From JBAYIE01 sp965279165 (lineage in GTDB: Bacteria > Bacteroidota > Bacteroidia > UKL13-3): a stretch of 64,000 bases of DNA. The position numbers and the translations under genes were made by a program. The stretch is from NCBI GenBank assembly GCA_965279165.1, contig OZ257140.1:1612001-1676000 (forward strand), in the 5' to 3' direction. Below the pieces are notes generated by a model, which was not told the origin of the DNA, did no database searches, and was given only the letters and a program-made list of their open reading frames with translations. Below are positions 26,466 through 35,440 of this stretch, piece after piece. Numbering within the stretch: position 1 is the stretch's first letter; each line of letters begins with the position of its first letter.

Positions 26466-29210
26466 ATGCATAAGTTTTATTGCTTCATATTATTAATCGT
26501 ACTGTTTTACAAACCGACACAAATTGCCGGCCAAACCAACCATATTATTAACGGTAGTTTTGAGCAGTACACTACTTGTGTTAATGGCTTTAGACAAGTA
26601 AATAAAGCGATTGGTTGGAGTGAACCTGGAGTGTATCCTTTTGATAATCGTATTGGAGAAGAATTGCGTTTTTACTCTCAATATTTTAACCAGTGTTTTC
26701 GAAGCCCAATCACAGGGAGTTATCCATATGGAGTGCCCCATAACCAACATATTTTCAATAAATATCCTAAATCAGGCAATGGATATGCTGTTTTTAGTCC
26801 ACTTGTTATATATAGAGACAACTTTTGGAGTCCACTAAAGTCAATGTCAACCTATTTACAAGGAAGTGTTAGCTTACTTAATGAAAATAGAATCTATTAT
26901 TTTGAAATGTATATAGCTCTTGCTTTTGCTACTTCTCCTGTTATATCATATTCTTCTTATGCTTCAGGTCATATAGGTGTATTATTTTCTGATACTGCAA
27001 TGCCTGATATACATAGCTCTGATCCTTTGCATGGACTTGAAGCTAGTATAATTGATACCAATTTAATTGGTGAATGGTTTGGTTGGCATAAGATAAAAGG
27101 AATATATAAAGCAAAAGGAAATGAAAAACACTTCTTTATAGGCGCCTATGAATTAGATACCTTTAGAATTTGGACACCGTCTAGTTGGAATGCTGCTTCT
27201 TCATCCTACTTTGTCGACGACGTCTCACTCATCGATTGCAACGATTATATCCGCAAAGATTTTCTTGGCAAGGATACGTTGCTTTGCAATAATGCTCCAT
27301 TTAAACTTGATGCCCGGCAACCCCAAGGTGAGGTAACTTATTTGTGGCAGGATAATTCGACCAAAGATACTTTGATGGCTACTCAAACAGGTATTTATTG
27401 GGCGCAGGTTAGTGTAAACGGTTGTCCGCCTTTTAGGGATTCCATTTTTATTGATAGAGAAATTCCTCCTGCCGTTAACCTTGGACCTGATACCATTATT
27501 TGTTTGGGCAAAGGTTTCTTTTTGCATTCAACTCCTATTTTACAGGATACCGCTTATCGCTATGTATGGAATACCAAAGATACCTCAGCTGTTTTGTATG
27601 TTGATAGTGTTGGCAAATACAATTTAACCATAAGCAAACGCGGTTGCGGCAATACCGATTCCATTAATATTTATAAGTTTCCGCTCAAAGAGTTTAACCT
27701 TGGTTCTGATACTGCGCATTGTACCAACAACCCCGTAATGCTTGATGCAACCACCGCAGGTGCGCAACATTATCTGTGGAGTACAACCGATACTATGCCG
27801 GTAATCGGTGCCTTGCAAAGTGGTTTGTATTGGGCAGAAGCTAGCAATGGTACTTGCCAATACCGCGATTCGGTTAACTTAATTATTAAACCACAACCGG
27901 TTGTTGAACTGGGTAATTTCTTTAGCGATATATGCGATAATATAAACCAAGTTTTAGATGCGGGTAATCCGGGTGCAAAATATGCGTGGAACCTTGGCGA
28001 TACCACAAGACTTTTACCTGTTACAACACCGGGTTTTTACAAAGTGATGGTCAATTTAAATGGTTGTACGGTATCCGATAGTATTCAAATAAGCATTGTT
28101 CCTGCCGCTGTGGTTAATTTAGGTCCCGACACTTTGGTATGCGAAGGAACCCAACGCCTGCTGGATGCTACTACTGCAGGTGCTACTTATCTGTGGCACG
28201 ATTTTACTTCCAATGCAACTTATCTTGCTACCACCCAAGGTTGGTATAAAGTAAAAGTTACCAAAGGAAAATGTGTTACAATCGACTCCGTGCATATAGA
28301 CATTACACCAAAACCAATTTTTACTTTGGGCAACGATACTGCTGTTTGTTTTGAAGTACCTGTAATTTTTGATGCCGGTGCAGCAAATGCAGATGCCTAT
28401 TTGTGGCAGGATAATACAACCGCTCCAAGCTACACTGCAACCAAGGAAGAACTTGTTTGGGTTGAAGTTACCAAAGCAGCTTGTATTGTTAGAGATAGTG
28501 TACAATTAACCCAATTACCCCTTGCATTACCAAACCTTGGTCCCGATACATTCTTTTGTAAAGGAGAAACCTATTTGCTTAATCCGGGAAACTTTGTAAG
28601 TTATCTGTGGAGCGATAACAGTATTGCTTCCCAACTTATAGCAAACAAGGCAGGATTATACCATGTAGTTGTAAAAAACAACGATGGTTGTTCGGGTAAC
28701 GATCAAATTAACTTAACCGAAAAATCCTTACCGCAAATAAATTTTGGTATAGATTCTGCACTATGCGAACCGAATTTTTTACTTAGTCCGGGACAAGGAT
28801 TTATCCAATACCAATGGCAAGATGGAAGCACAACTCCTCAAATCCCCGTTACCGATTACGGAACCTATAAAGTAACCATCACCGACCAATTTGGTTGCAA
28901 AAATGAAGGACAAATAACCATAAGCAATAATTGCCCTACCGAAATATTTGTACCCAATGCATTTACCCCAAACACCGATGGTACCAACGATATTTTTATG
29001 CCGGTTACTTTTAATGTAAAAAGCATCACCATGAAAATTTACGACCGTTGGGGTAAACTTATTTTTGAATCAAACGAAACGCAAAAAGGTTGGGATGGTA
29101 AATGGGCCGGAAATTTTGTAATGAGCGATGTATATGTATACGTAATTAATTACACCGATTTAAGGGATATTACAAAAGTACTAACCGGTAATGTAACGTT
29201 GTTGCGTTAA
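26466..29210 (+). CDS. Giant secreted protein with eight Ig-like repeats and T9SS type B sorting domain (copy 2)
   Basis: A 914-residue paralog of the protein at 12304, with the same design: signal peptide ending near IAGQTNHII, N-terminal jelly-roll-like domain (NGSFEQYTTCVNGFRQ... to SSYFVDDVSLIDC), eight LGxDTxxC repeats, and the type B tail FVPNAFTPNTDGTNDIF...GNVTLLR. The N-terminal domain is only moderately similar to copy 1, while residues from about 250 on are about 97% identical. The varying tip on a constant stalk suggests a surface adhesin or sugar-binding protein, but no ligand is known. ATG 26466 is preferred to the GTG/ATG options from 26430, which lie inside the hairpin. Confidence 0.88.
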   Translation: MHKFYCFILLIVLFYKPTQIAGQTNHIINGSFEQYTTCVNGFRQVNKAIGWSEPGVYPFDNRIGEELRFYSQYFNQCFRSPITGSYPYGVPHNQHIFNKYPKSGNGYAVFSPLVIYRDNFWSPLKSMSTYLQGSVSLLNENRIYYFEMYIALAFATSPVISYSSYASGHIGVLFSDTAMPDIHSSDPLHGLEASIIDTNLIGEWFGWHKIKGIYKAKGNEKHFFIGAYELDTFRIWTPSSWNAASSSYFVDDVSLIDCNDYIRKDFLGKDTLLCNNAPFKLDARQPQGEVTYLWQDNSTKDTLMATQTGIYWAQVSVNGCPPFRDSIFIDREIPPAVNLGPDTIICLGKGFFLHSTPILQDTAYRYVWNTKDTSAVLYVDSVGKYNLTISKRGCGNTDSINIYKFPLKEFNLGSDTAHCTNNPVMLDATTAGAQHYLWSTTDTMPVIGALQSGLYWAEASNGTCQYRDSVNLIIKPQPVVELGNFFSDICDNINQVLDAGNPGAKYAWNLGDTTRLLPVTTPGFYKVMVNLNGCTVSDSIQISIVPAAVVNLGPDTLVCEGTQRLLDATTAGATYLWHDFTSNATYLATTQGWYKVKVTKGKCVTIDSVHIDITPKPIFTLGNDTAVCFEVPVIFDAGAANADAYLWQDNTTAPSYTATKEELVWVEVTKAACIVRDSVQLTQLPLALPNLGPDTFFCKGETYLLNPGNFVSYLWSDNSIASQLIANKAGLYHVVVKNNDGCSGNDQINLTEKSLPQINFGIDSALCEPNFLLSPGQGFIQYQWQDGSTTPQIPVTDYGTYKVTITDQFGCKNEGQITISNNCPTEIFVPNAFTPNTDGTNDIFMPVTFNVKSITMKIYDRWGKLIFESNETQKGWDGKWAGNFVMSDVYVYVINYTDLRDITKVLTGNVTLLR
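27213..29210 (+). repeat. 1,998 bp paralogous tract, copy 2
   Basis: Partner of 13039-15036. Both copies start at GTCGACGACGTCTC and end at the stop codon TAA; the following bases (AGGATTACTT against AAACTATCTT) are unrelated. Confidence 0.9.
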
Positions 29211-29289
29211 AGGATTACTTTGATAAGATAATTAGTTATTGGTCAATTATCAGCAACTCACCCATCATTCATCACTCATAACTCATAAT

Positions 29290-30021
29290 TCATCCCCGCA
29301 TGTAAAAACTACGTCGTTCCTCCTTGTTTTTATCGGGCGGGATTAAAACATTCAAAATTCTCTCCATCACCGTTATCGGAATCAACAAACAGGTCATTGC
29401 ATAAACCATGTCCTCTATTGGTATGGTAAAAATGCGTATGCCTAAATTTTCGGCATTGTTATACCAAACTACCGGTTCGGGTGTTGCAATGCCGGTAAGA
29501 ATGCCATTCACAATAAAAAACGGAATCAAATGGAACAGATAAGATACCCAAAAATATCCCATCCAATCGCGCTTTAAAAACAACAAATGAATCAATAGAA
29601 GTAAAGATGCGATTAAGCAATTATAAAAAGTATAGGATCGCGTGGTATTGAAAAGTGCGAGAAGAAATGTAATTGCAAAAAAGAAAATGGTAATTGATTT
29701 ACTCCATTTTTGTAGAGGTTGTCTTGGCAAATAATACTTTACGCATTCGTAAATAAAAACACTGCTAAATGGAATTACAATAAAAAACAACCATTCTTCC
29801 AATGGCAGATGTAACAAGCGATACGACCACACATAGGAAGGGTTGAATCCCCAAACCCCGTTACGGGCAAACCAACTATCCCAAAGAATAAAGAGTATTC
29901 CGTTTATACCAATACCTAAAAACAAACCCGACCATTTTTTGTAATACGATATCCTTTTGTCGAAACTAAAAAGCAATGGACCGAGAATGGAGAAAAACAA
30001 AATCCAGGCATACAAACTCAT
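29290..30021 (-). CDS. crtYcd: Lycopene cyclase, fused CrtYc-CrtYd type
   Basis: A 243-residue membrane protein with six to seven hydrophobic segments and two tandem lycopene-cyclase domains. Each domain has its acidic motif: HLPLEEWLFFIVIPF in the first and TIPIEDMVYAM in the second. It turns lycopene into beta-carotene by closing the end rings. It overlaps crtZ by 4 bp (ATGA at 30018-30021), so translation is coupled. Its last 16 codons are duplicated at 4197-4248. Fusions of this kind are usual in Bacteroidota. Confidence 0.93.
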   Translation of the reverse strand: MSLYAWILFFSILGPLLFSFDKRISYYKKWSGLFLGIGINGILFILWDSWFARNGVWGFNPSYVWSYRLLHLPLEEWLFFIVIPFSSVFIYECVKYYLPRQPLQKWSKSITIFFFAITFLLALFNTTRSYTFYNCLIASLLLLIHLLFLKRDWMGYFWVSYLFHLIPFFIVNGILTGIATPEPVVWYNNAENLGIRIFTIPIEDMVYAMTCLLIPITVMERILNVLIPPDKNKEERRSFYMRG

Positions 30022-30470
30022 AGAATTTGCTTTTTGTCTTCCTTAAAATATCGAAATGGAACCAACAACATACCAAAGTTTTCGCCATGTTCTTTGTTAA
30101 AATGTTTGTGATGCATCTTATGCGCCCTTCTAATTCCGACCACATACTTGTTGCTCCAGTTGCGTAAAAGTTTAAACCGTTGGTGAATGATGATATCATG
30201 CACAAAAAAGTAGGCTAATCCATACAATGAAATACCTATACCAACAAACAATCGAAAATCATGGTACAAAGCACCTGTTACATAACAATAAATACTTGGG
30301 ATGGCAAAAATCAGGAAGAATGCATCATTCTTTTCAAAAAATCCTTCATGTCCCTGGTGGTGATCCCTATGTAAATACCACAAAAAACCATGCATCACAA
30401 ATTTATGGGCAAACCATGCCACAAACTCCATTGCTAAAAATGTTACCAATACCACTGCCAATGAAACCAT
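30018..30470 (-). CDS. crtZ: Beta-carotene hydroxylase
   Basis: A 150-residue di-iron membrane hydroxylase of the fatty-acid-hydroxylase superfamily. The His clusters are AHKFVMHG, HRDHHQGHEG, HDIIIHQRF and HKMHHKHF, the full set expected for CrtZ, with three to four hydrophobic segments between them. It adds 3-hydroxyl groups to beta-carotene, giving cryptoxanthin and zeaxanthin. It is the first gene of the minus-strand arm of the carotenoid cluster, and a TAACTTTG -7 box lies 17 bp upstream. Confidence 0.94.
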   Translation of the reverse strand: MVSLAVVLVTFLAMEFVAWFAHKFVMHGFLWYLHRDHHQGHEGFFEKNDAFFLIFAIPSIYCYVTGALYHDFRLFVGIGISLYGLAYFFVHDIIIHQRFKLLRNWSNKYVVGIRRAHKMHHKHFNKEHGENFGMLLVPFRYFKEDKKQIL

Positions 30471-30486
30471 ACTTCTAATATTAATT

Positions 30487-30494
30487 CAAAGTTA
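30487..30494 (-). promoter_or_regulatory. -7 box of crtZ-crtYcd
   Basis: The minus strand reads TAACTTTG, a full match to TAnnTTTG, 16-17 bp before the crtZ ATG (30470). No clear -33 match at usual spacing. It is the same octamer as in the T9SS type B promoters. Confidence 0.5.
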
Positions 30495-30633
30495 AAAGGT
30501 TTGAACCGCAAAAAAGTTTGCAAAAACTGAATTTCTTACTTAAACACTAAGTACCAAAACACTAAGCACTAAAACACCGTTCTGTTTAACCTTACTTCAA
30601 CAAACAATATCCCCAACAACTTGTTCCTCTTGT

Positions 30634-32118
30634 ATGTCTGCAAAAAAAGCAATCGTTATTGGTTCGGGTGTGGCCGGTTTATCGGCCGCCAGTTACCTTG
30701 CCCGCAAAGGGTTTGCAGTAACGGTGCTCGAAAAAAATGCAGATGCCGGTGGACGCGCTCGAAAATTTGAAACCAACGGATTTGTATTTGATATGGGACC
30801 AAGTTGGTATTGGATGCCCGATGTTTTCGAAAATTTTTACAAAGATTTTAACCATACCACTTCCGATTTTTATGACCTCAAACGTTTAAGTCCATCCTAC
30901 AAAGTATTTTGGAAAAATGGTGTTGGGGTGGATATCCCTGCCGACATGAATGAATTAGAAGACTTATTCGATTCATTTGAAAAAGGTAGTGGACTGCGGC
31001 TTCGTAAATTTTTAAAAGAGGCCAAGTATAAATATGAAGTTGGCATAAATGATTTGGTGCATAAACCCGGAATTTCCCTTCGTGAGTTTATGGATTTTCG
31101 TTTACTCAAAGGGATACTTAAAATGGATGTATTCACGAGCATGAAAAATCATGTTCGTCAATTCGTACAACATCCCTTGCTTACCGAATTACTCGAATTC
31201 CCGGTTTTGTTTCTTGGTGCAATGCCGGGAAATACGCCTGCCTTATACAGTTTGATGAATTATGCCGATATGAGCCTTGGTACCTGGTATCCCATGGGAG
31301 GCATGCATAAAATTGTTGAGGCATTTACAAAAATTGCAGAGGAACAAGGTGTTAAAATTGAAGTGAACCAAGAGGTAACCGAAGTGCGCACAATAAGCCA
31401 AAAGATTACCGAAGTTAACACCATTTCCGGCAAAAAATGGGAGGCCGATTTGGTGGTTGGTGCAGGCGATTACCAACATATCGATCAAAAGATTTTAAAT
31501 CCCGAACACCAAACCTATACTACCAAATACTGGGACACCAGAAAACTTGCACCATCTTGTTTGCTGTATTATGTTGGAGTAAACAAACGGCTAAATAACT
31601 TACAACACCATAACCTGTTTTTTGATTCCGATTTTGTTGTCCATTCGAAAGAAATCTACGAAAATCCCAAATGGCCAACTAACCCCTTGTTTTATGTTTC
31701 CATGCCATCCGCCACCGACCCAACTGTTGCTCCGGAAGGTTGCGAAAATCTGTTTCTGCTCATACCGGTTGCTCCCGGCCTAGAAGATACCGATGAAATA
31801 AAAGAGCGCTATTTCGATCTCTTAATGGATAGACTCGAAAAAAGAACCGGACAAAATATCCGAGAGCATATTGTTTATAAAAGGTCGTATGCCATGCGCG
31901 ATTTTGTGAAAGATTACCATGCATTTAAAGGCAATGCTTATGGATTGGCAAATACCCTTTCCCAAACTGCCATTCTAAAACCAAAAATGAGAAGCAATAA
32001 ATTAAAAAATCTTTACTACGCCGGTCAATTAACTGTACCCGGTCCGGGGTTACCTCCCGGTATTATTAGTGGAAAGGTAGTAGCTAACTTAATCGAAAAA
32101 GATTTCCGTTCACGTTAA
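30634..32118 (+). CDS. crtI: Phytoene desaturase
   Basis: A 494-residue flavoprotein. N-terminal FAD fold VIGSGVAGLSAASYLARKG (residues 8-26) with VLEKNADAGGRARKFETNGF after it; C-terminal signature YYAGQLTVPGPGLPPGIISGK. It introduces four double bonds into phytoene to give lycopene. It leads the plus-strand operon crtI-crtB-unknown-idi (gaps 12, 2 and -4 bp) and faces crtZ across 163 bp. That gap contains CACTAAGTACCAAAACACTA repeat units but no clear TAnnTTTG box for crtI. No MerR or CarH-type regulator is present. Confidence 0.95.
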   Translation: MSAKKAIVIGSGVAGLSAASYLARKGFAVTVLEKNADAGGRARKFETNGFVFDMGPSWYWMPDVFENFYKDFNHTTSDFYDLKRLSPSYKVFWKNGVGVDIPADMNELEDLFDSFEKGSGLRLRKFLKEAKYKYEVGINDLVHKPGISLREFMDFRLLKGILKMDVFTSMKNHVRQFVQHPLLTELLEFPVLFLGAMPGNTPALYSLMNYADMSLGTWYPMGGMHKIVEAFTKIAEEQGVKIEVNQEVTEVRTISQKITEVNTISGKKWEADLVVGAGDYQHIDQKILNPEHQTYTTKYWDTRKLAPSCLLYYVGVNKRLNNLQHHNLFFDSDFVVHSKEIYENPKWPTNPLFYVSMPSATDPTVAPEGCENLFLLIPVAPGLEDTDEIKERYFDLLMDRLEKRTGQNIREHIVYKRSYAMRDFVKDYHAFKGNAYGLANTLSQTAILKPKMRSNKLKNLYYAGQLTVPGPGLPPGIISGKVVANLIEKDFRSR

Positions 32119-32130
32119 TAGTATACCAAT

Positions 32131-32967
32131 ATGAAAAAAATATTTGATCAGGTTTCGCGTAAAACGAGTAAACTCGTAACAACAGCCTACAGTACCTCAT
32201 TCTCTTTAGGAATTCGCTTTCTTTCGAAAGAAATGCAAAATCCAATTTATGCGATTTATGGGTTTGTACGATTTGCTGATGAAATTGTTGATACCTTTCA
32301 TGATTTTGATAAAAAAAGTTTATTACAACAATTCAAAATAGATACGTATAAATCTATCGAACAAAAAATTAGCCTAAATCCAATCTTGCATAATTTTCAA
32401 GAAACGGTTCATCGATTTCAAATTCCATTGGACCTAATTGATACTTTTCTTGCTAGCATGGAAATGGACCTAAACCCACAGGAATTTAACCAACAAACAT
32501 ACGAGAAGTATATTCTTGGCTCTGCAGAAGTGGTGGGTTTAATGTGTTTGAAAGTTTTTGTTAAAGGAGATGAAGAACAATATGAAATCTTAAAACCCTA
32601 TGCCATGAAGTTGGGTTCCGCTTTTCAGAAAATAAATTTCTTACGCGATTACAAAGAAGATAATGAAGAATTAGGAAGAATTTATTTCCCTCAATTGCAG
32701 CTAAGCCATATCGACGAAAAAACAAAAAAGGATATAGAAGCAGATATCGCAGCAGATTTTGCCATGGGGTATATTGGAATTAAAAAATTACCAAAGGAGG
32801 CCAGATTAGGCGTTTATGTAGCCTATATTTATTACAGCAGCCTTCTTCGCAAAATAATGGAAATGCCCCCTCAACGAATCCTACAAGAACGAGTTAGGGT
32901 TCCTAACAACGAAAAATTTACCCTATTTTTTGGTTCCTATCTTAAACATAGTTTTAACTTATTATAA
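32131..32967 (+). CDS. crtB: Phytoene synthase
   Basis: A 278-residue prenyltransferase of the squalene/phytoene synthase family, joining two geranylgeranyl diphosphates head to head. Both Asp-rich motifs are present: RFADEIVDTFHDFD near residue 50 and the second motif FLRDYKEDNEELGRIYFP near residue 172. TAYSTSFSLGIRFL is the usual N-terminal substrate segment. It follows crtI after 12 bp. Confidence 0.95.
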   Translation: MKKIFDQVSRKTSKLVTTAYSTSFSLGIRFLSKEMQNPIYAIYGFVRFADEIVDTFHDFDKKSLLQQFKIDTYKSIEQKISLNPILHNFQETVHRFQIPLDLIDTFLASMEMDLNPQEFNQQTYEKYILGSAEVVGLMCLKVFVKGDEEQYEILKPYAMKLGSAFQKINFLRDYKEDNEELGRIYFPQLQLSHIDEKTKKDIEADIAADFAMGYIGIKKLPKEARLGVYVAYIYYSSLLRKIMEMPPQRILQERVRVPNNEKFTLFFGSYLKHSFNLL

Positions 32968-32969
32968 AC

Positions 32970-33449
32970 ATGAAACGGAATTGGGTGATCATGCTTTTTA
33001 CGATGTTTCCCATTTTGGGTTTTGCAGAATCGTATTCGGTTGAAAAGGCCAGGTGGGTTTTCGAATCTGTTGCCATTAACAAAGAAGCAGGAAAACAATT
33101 TATTGAATATACTTCAACCTTAAACCCTGCACAAAACAATTTACTTTATGGCTATCGTGGTGCTGTAATGATGGTGATGGCCAAACATTATTTCAATCCA
33201 TACCACAAATGGCAATCGTTTAATGAAGGAAAAGAAATTTTAGAAACTGCTATCCAAAAACAACCCGGTAATATCGAATTAATTTTTCTTCGGTATACCA
33301 TCCAATCCAGGGCACCTCATTTTTTAAATTACCACGATAAAACAGAAAGAGATCGGGCTTTACTCGAAAAAAAATTACCTTCTTTAACCGATATACCGTT
33401 AAAGCAACGAATCGAAAACTTCTTTGCTCTTCAACAAAACCAATCATGA
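32970..33449 (+). CDS. Small exported protein of unknown function in the carotenoid operon
   Basis: 159 residues with signal peptide MKRNWVIMLFTMFPILGFAES and a helical, TPR-like body (KARWVFESVAINKEAGKQFIEY, GYRGAVMMVMAKHYFNPYHKW, GKEILETAIQKQPGNIELIFLRYTIQ). No catalytic motif was recognised. It lies 2 bp after crtB and overlaps idi by 4 bp (ATGA), so it is translated as part of the operon. I recall unnamed proteins of this size in crt clusters of other Bacteroidota, which points to a periplasmic or membrane-edge helper role, but function is unknown. Confidence 0.8.
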   Translation: MKRNWVIMLFTMFPILGFAESYSVEKARWVFESVAINKEAGKQFIEYTSTLNPAQNNLLYGYRGAVMMVMAKHYFNPYHKWQSFNEGKEILETAIQKQPGNIELIFLRYTIQSRAPHFLNYHDKTERDRALLEKKLPSLTDIPLKQRIENFFALQQNQS

Positions 33450-33976
33450 ATACCAACGAATTTGTAATTCTAGTAGACGAAAACGACCATGAAATTGGGT
33501 TGATGGAAAAACAGGAAGCCCATCAAAAAGCTTTGTTGCATCGTGCATTTTCTGTTTTTATTTTTAATGGTAAAAACGAATTGTTGCTTCAAAAACGCGC
33601 CGATAATAAATACCATTCCGGTGGGTTATGGACCAATACCTGTTGTTCGCATCCTCGTTTTGGTGAAACAACGGAAGAGGCTGCCCATCGCCGGTTAAAA
33701 GAAGAAATGGGATTTGATTGCGAACTTACCCGCCAGTTTAGTTTCATATACCACACACCATTTGAAAACGGATTAAGCGAACATGAGTTGGATACAGTTT
33801 ATACCGGCTACTATCACCAAAATCCTGTGTTTAACAAACAGGAAGTTGCTGATTTCAGGTGGGTTTCAATGGATCAACTTAAACATGAGATGACATCTGA
33901 CCCCGCTCAATTCACTTCTTGGTTTTCCATTATTTTAGAGGAATACCTCCATCATTTTGATCCGGTTATATCCTGA
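33446..33976 (+). CDS. idi: Isopentenyl-diphosphate delta-isomerase, type I
   Basis: A 176-residue Nudix-fold enzyme converting IPP to DMAPP. The catalytic Cys is in TNTCCSHPRFGE and the catalytic Glu in EHELDTVYTGYY. The Nudix-like helix GETTEEAAHRRLKEEMGF is present, with metal-binding His in KYHSGGLWTN. The length matches E. coli Idi. Its place as the last gene of crtI-crtB-unknown-idi suggests it raises the DMAPP supply for carotenoid synthesis. Confidence 0.95.
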   Translation: MNTNEFVILVDENDHEIGLMEKQEAHQKALLHRAFSVFIFNGKNELLLQKRADNKYHSGGLWTNTCCSHPRFGETTEEAAHRRLKEEMGFDCELTRQFSFIYHTPFENGLSEHELDTVYTGYYHQNPVFNKQEVADFRWVSMDQLKHEMTSDPAQFTSWFSIILEEYLHHFDPVIS

Positions 33977-35440
33977 AAATTATCAGGTTGCATCAATTCC
34001 TTTACGTTCTTAGCGCGAACCTTCACGCTTTAAATAAATTTCTTTTGTATAATTTGTGTAATCTGTGGCTAAAAAGCGTTCGGTGATCAGTCAAAAGTCA
34101 GTGGTTAGTAGTTGTTCGGTTCATGTTATCAAAACAACAGCTTGAGTTTTGGCTTTATGCCAAACAGGATCCCATTTATAAAGCTTTGCGTTCTTAAAAC
34201 GCTAGTAAATGCTTAGTGCGCTTTGCGGTTTAAAGAACTGATATGAAGAAGTGCTGAGATTTAGATTTGGTCTATGGTGTTTTTTTACAAAGATGTTAGT
34301 CCTTTGGCCTTAGGCCAAGCAAGAGTATAATTCTAATAAATCTGCGTAATCTGTGGCTAACCTTTGCGTCCTTTGCGCAATTCATCGCGCTCTTTGCGGT
34401 TAATAAAATCTCTTCAGTGTAATTTGTGTAATCTGTGGCTAAAAGAGTGTTCAGTTCACAGTTTTTCAGTTCACGGTTTTCAGTTCACAGTTCATTGATC
34501 ATTTAGTTTACTTTTCATGCATAGGTAATTCCCTTGGTTTCATGCCAACCGAAAGTAACATATAAGTCCTCTGTGTCCTCAGTGACTCTGTGGTTTAAAG
34601 AGAAGAAGAGTTGATGTGTTGAAGTTGGTCGCCTTGTTGTTTTTAATTCAGTAGCAAACACCTTCTTTGGCTTCATGCCAACTAGGAATATTATTTTAGA
34701 AATCTGCGTAATCTGTGGCTAAAAAGCGTTCGGTGATCAGTCAAAAGTCAGTGGTTAGTAGTTGTTCGGTTCATGTTATCAAAACAACAGCTTGAGTTTT
34801 GGCTTTATGCCAAACAGGATCCCATTTATAAAGCTTTGCGTTCTTAAAACGCTAGTAAATGCTTCGTGCGCTTTGCGGTTAATAAAATCTCTTCAGTGTA
34901 TTTTGTGAAATCTATGGCTAAACTTCCCTGTTAATTCATTCAAACAATAATGTCACCCCTTTGGGGTTCTGGGTTTGTTGCATATTGTTTTCTACAATAA
35001 TAACACCCCTTCGGGGTTTGGTTACCATTAGTTTAAGATATTTATAATTCGCTTAATCTGTGGCTAACCTTTGCGTCCTTTGCGCAATTCGTCGTGCGCT
35101 TTGCGGTTAATAAAATCTCTTCGGTGTGTTTTGTGAAATCTATGGCTAAACTTCCCTGTTAATTCATTCAAACAATAATGTCACCCCTTTGGGGTTCTGG
35201 GTTTGTTGCGTATTGTTTTCTACAATAATAACACCCCTTCGGGGTTTGGTTACCATTAGTTTAAGATATTTATAATTCGCTTAATCTGTGGCTAACCTTT
35301 GCGTCCTTTGCGCAATTCATCGCGCTCTTTGCGGTTAATAAAATCTCTTCAGTGTAATTTGTGTAATCTGTGGCTAAAAAAATAATTCATGCGTTCAATT
35401 GGATATTTCTTGTTAAAATTGTTCCTTTATTAAACGATTC
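33977..35440. repeat. 1.46 kb composite repeat tract with 160 bp and 228 bp units
   Basis: No gene. Unit C (about 160 bp, starting AAAAAGCGTTCGGTGATCAG) occurs at about 34072 and 34721 and carries TTGGC-TTTAT-GCCAA. Unit D starts TTAATAAAATCTCTTC at 34879, 35107 and 35335, an exact 228 bp period; its two full copies each hold the double hairpin ACCCCTTTGGGGT / ACCCCTTCGGGGT about 45 bp apart. Other TTGGC hairpins lie near 34303 (CTTAG loop), 34537 and 34668. GTGTAATCTGTGGCT and CTTTGCGTCC/GCGCTCTTTGCGG motifs fill the rest. Confidence 0.88.
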
